Assembly: GCF_000411975.1 (NCBI RefSeq)
Contig: NZ_ASXG01000130.1
Location: 62,001 to 126,000 of the forward strand
Length of the DNA: 64,000 nt
Origin: Amycolatopsis orientalis DSM 43388
GTDB taxonomy: Bacteria; Actinomycetota; Actinomycetes; Mycobacteriales; Pseudonocardiaceae
Direction of reading: 5' to 3'
Shown here one piece after another: positions 62,338-64,000 of the stretch (position 1 is its first letter; every line of letters begins with the position of its first letter). Made by a program: the position numbers and the translations under genes. Under the pieces are notes generated by a model. The model was not told where the DNA came from, did no database searches, and was given only the letters and a program-made list of their open reading frames with translations.

Positions 62338-63067
62338 GTGCCTTACGACAAAGACGCGGGAGTAATCGACAACGGAAACGTGGTGCGGCGCTGGATCACC
62401 TACGTCGCCGGAATCTACCTGCTGACGCTCGGTCTCGGCCTGGCCATCCGGGCCGGGATCGGCATCTCCCCGCAAAGCAGCCTGACCCGCACGATGACGC
62501 TCGTGCTCCCGCCGCTCAGCCAGGGCACCTTCAACCTGATGCTCGAGGTGCATGCTCATCCTGACTTTCCTGGTGCTGCCCAGAGCGTTCAAGCTCCACA
62601 ACCTGCTCTCGCTCGTCCCCGCGTTGATCCTCGCCGCACTGCTCGACTTCAACCTGATGGCGACGAAATGGATCTCGCTGGCGCCTTACGCGGCCAATCT
62701 CGCGTTGTTGTTCCTCGCCGACGCGATGCTGGCGTTCGGGCTCTTCCTGATGATCCGCGCCAATCTGGTGCTGATGCCGATCGACCTGTTCGTCAACACC
62801 CTGCAGAAGAAGACCGGCCGCAAATGGGGCAACATCAAGACCGTCTTCGACTGCACGTTGCTCGCGATCTCCGCCGCCATCGGGCTGATCTTCCTCGGCG
62901 GACCGCATTTCATCCGCGAAGGCACGATCATCAACGCCGTCCTGGTCGGCCAGTACATCAAGCTGTATTTCTTCCTGTACCGGAAGTTCCAGGCACGAAA
63001 ACGCGGACAACAGCAGATCGTCGACCACCGCACCGAGTTCCCTGCCAGATCTCGCCGCCGCGGTTGA
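62338..63067 (+). pseudogene. YczE/YitT-like membrane protein gene with a single-base frameshift
   Basis: The GTG at 62338 (with GAGGAGG upstream) opens a frame encoding WITYVAGIYLLTLGLGLAI and GISPQSSLTRTMTLVLPPLS up to about 62548. From 62552 the +1 frame continues with five more helices (LILTFLVLPRAFKLHNLL to IINAVLVGQYIKLYFFLYRK), ending at 63067. Dropping one base near 62551 gives a continuous 242-residue YczE/YitT-like protein. It follows the amidohydrolase by 32 bp and may have transported its substrate or product. It is either an inactivating mutation or a sequence error. Confidence 0.72.
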
Positions 63068-63239
63068 CCGTGCTCCGACCACCACGTAGTACAGCATGTC
63101 CGCCATGACACCGACCTCCCGCGTCGCCTCTATCTGACGGCGCTCAGAGTGGTCGGAAGATCTCAGAAATCCCCCTGAACGTACCCGGTCCCGGGGACAC
63201 CGGTGCCCCGCTTCGGTCGCGGGGCACCGGGTTCAGCGG

Positions 63240-64000
63240 CTACTTGCCGGTGACGCGCGCGAGCGCCTCCGGGTACCGGGCGCCGGCGACCGCCTCGGCC
63301 GGAGCGGCCTTCTCGATCGCCGCGAGGTCCTCTTCGGACAGTTCCAGCTCGGCCGCGGCGACGTTCTCTTCCAGGTACTTCCGCCGCTTCGTGCCCGGGA
63401 TCGGCACGACGTCCGGCCCCTTGGCCTGCACCCAGGCGAGCGCCAGCTGTCCCGCCGTGACGCCCTTGTCCGCGGCCAGCGCGCGCAGCGCGTCGACGAT
63501 CGCCATGTTGCGCGCGAAGTTGTCCTCGGCGAACCGCGGCAGGCCACGGCGCATGTCGCCCTCGGGCAGTTCCTGCACCGAGGTGACCGCGCCGGTCAGG
63601 AACCCGCGGCCCAGCGGCGAGAACGGCACGATTCCGATACCCAGCTCCCGGCAGGTGCCGAGGATCTCGTCTTCGATGCCGCGCGTCCACAGCGACCATT
63701 CGCTCTGCAGCGCGGTCACCGGATGCACCGCGTGCGCCCGGCGGATGGTGTCCGCGCCCGCCTCGGAAATCCCCGCAAAGCGGATCTTCCCGGCCTGCAC
63801 CAGCTCGGCGAGCGCGCCCCAGGTCTCCTCGATCGGGACACTGGGGTCGACGCGGTGCTGGTAGTAGAGGTCGATGTGGTCGACCCCGAGCCGCTGCAGC
63901 GATTCGTCGCAGCACTGCTTCACATACGCGGCGTCCCCGCGCGCGGTCATGCCCTGGTCGGTGTGCACGATGCCGAACTTCGTCGCGAGCACTACCTGGT
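63240..64000 (-). CDS. Aldo/keto reductase (5' end beyond the right edge)
   Basis: The C-terminal 253 residues of an NADPH-dependent aldo/keto reductase of the AKR13/YakC type. [10 protein letters not shown] carries the catalytic Lys, [10 protein letters not shown] the catalytic His, and [13 protein letters not shown] plus [20 protein letters not shown] form the cofactor site. The catalytic Asp and Tyr would lie beyond 64000. The frame stays open through the edge (QVVLATKFG), so the GTG at 63992 is not the true start. Confidence 0.9.
   Translation of the reverse strand, partial: QVVLATKFGIVHTDQGMTARGDAAYVKQCCDESLQRLGVDHIDLYYQHRVDPSVPIEETWGALAELVQAGKIRFAGISEAGADTIRRAHAVHPVTALQSEWSLWTRGIEDEILGTCRELGIGIVPFSPLGRGFLTGAVTSVQELPEGDMRRGLPRFAEDNFARNMAIVDALRALAADKGVTAGQLALAWVQAKGPDVVPIPGTKRRKYLEENVAAAELELSEEDLAAIEKAAPAEAVAGARYPEALARVTGK

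Overview
The window looks like core chromosome of a high-GC actinomycete, most plausibly Pseudonocardiales (Amycolatopsis-like). The evidence is strong G/C third-position bias, GTG starts, an acyl-CoA carboxylase with an epsilon subunit, a SARP/AfsR regulator, DUF1707 proteins, an actinobacterial flavoprotein disulfide reductase, and many promoters of the leaderless TAnnnT type. No rRNA, tRNA, CRISPR array, prophage or insertion sequence was recognised.

Layout. 0-2 kb: the 5' part of HMG-CoA lyase, a PH-domain membrane protein and birA. 1.8-14.3 kb: accessory genes (NlpC/P60 hydrolase, lipoprotein, a large SARP regulator divergent from an alpha/beta hydrolase, secreted phosphoesterase, an XRE/transmembrane/NBR1-Ig protein, GlxA-type regulator with a quinone reductase, SRPBCC protein, GNAT, and a frameshifted beta-propeller-like gene). 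14.3-27.5 kb: the acyl-CoA carboxylase locus accD-accE...maf...accA. It is interrupted by a TetR/MFS pair, a decayed tyrosine phosphatase, a PadR/DHA2 efflux pair, a 1-kb non-coding repeat region and a dicarboxylate/amino-acid symporter. 27.5-30.4 kb: two DUF1707 proteins, an orphan NarL-type histidine kinase and a GNAT. 30.4-34.7 kb: glycerol catabolism (glpD divergent from glpF-glpK). 34.7-35.4 kb: a degenerate 52-bp tandem repeat. 35.4-40.3 kb: VOC protein, class F sortase with two paralogous secreted proteins, LpdA-like quinone reductase and a gamma-glutamylcyclotransferase-fold protein. 40.9-47.9 kb: M20 amidohydrolase, small membrane protein, then meaB-mutB-mutA on the minus strand. 48-56.3 kb: Ser/Thr kinase, MerR regulator, two membrane proteins, purine nucleoside phosphorylase, glycosyltransferase, phosphohexomutase and a flavodoxin-like protein. 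56.8-58.1 kb: a non-typical histidyl-tRNA synthetase. 58.1-63.1 kb: small secreted and membrane proteins, then a LysR / adenine-deaminase-like amidohydrolase / YczE-like transporter locus whose transporter is frameshifted. The right edge cuts an aldo/keto reductase.

Metabolic logic: BirA biotinylates the AccA biotin carboxylase. AccA with AccD and AccE can carboxylate propionyl-CoA to methylmalonyl-CoA. MutA/MutB, serviced by the MeaB chaperone, convert methylmalonyl-CoA to succinyl-CoA. HMG-CoA lyase at the left edge fits branched-chain amino-acid degradation. No methylmalonyl-CoA epimerase was seen. From memory, the backbone order (PH protein-birA-accD-accE-maf-accA, and later glpD-lpdA-GGCT-amidohydrolase-PNP-phosphohexomutase) matches the mycobacterial chromosome, so most other modules look like lineage-specific insertions.

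Most noteworthy signals: a promoter layout fitting SARP rules between the SARP gene and the hydrolase; about twenty leaderless starts with a TAnnnT box 6-9 nt upstream; a promoter/operator that overlaps the preceding stop codon and fires a leaderless SRPBCC gene; an anchored and an anchor-less paralogue beside a sortase; two non-coding tandem-repeat fields; three families of near-perfect hairpins; two single-base frameshifts; and duplicated DnaA-box-like pairs in a gene-free stretch.
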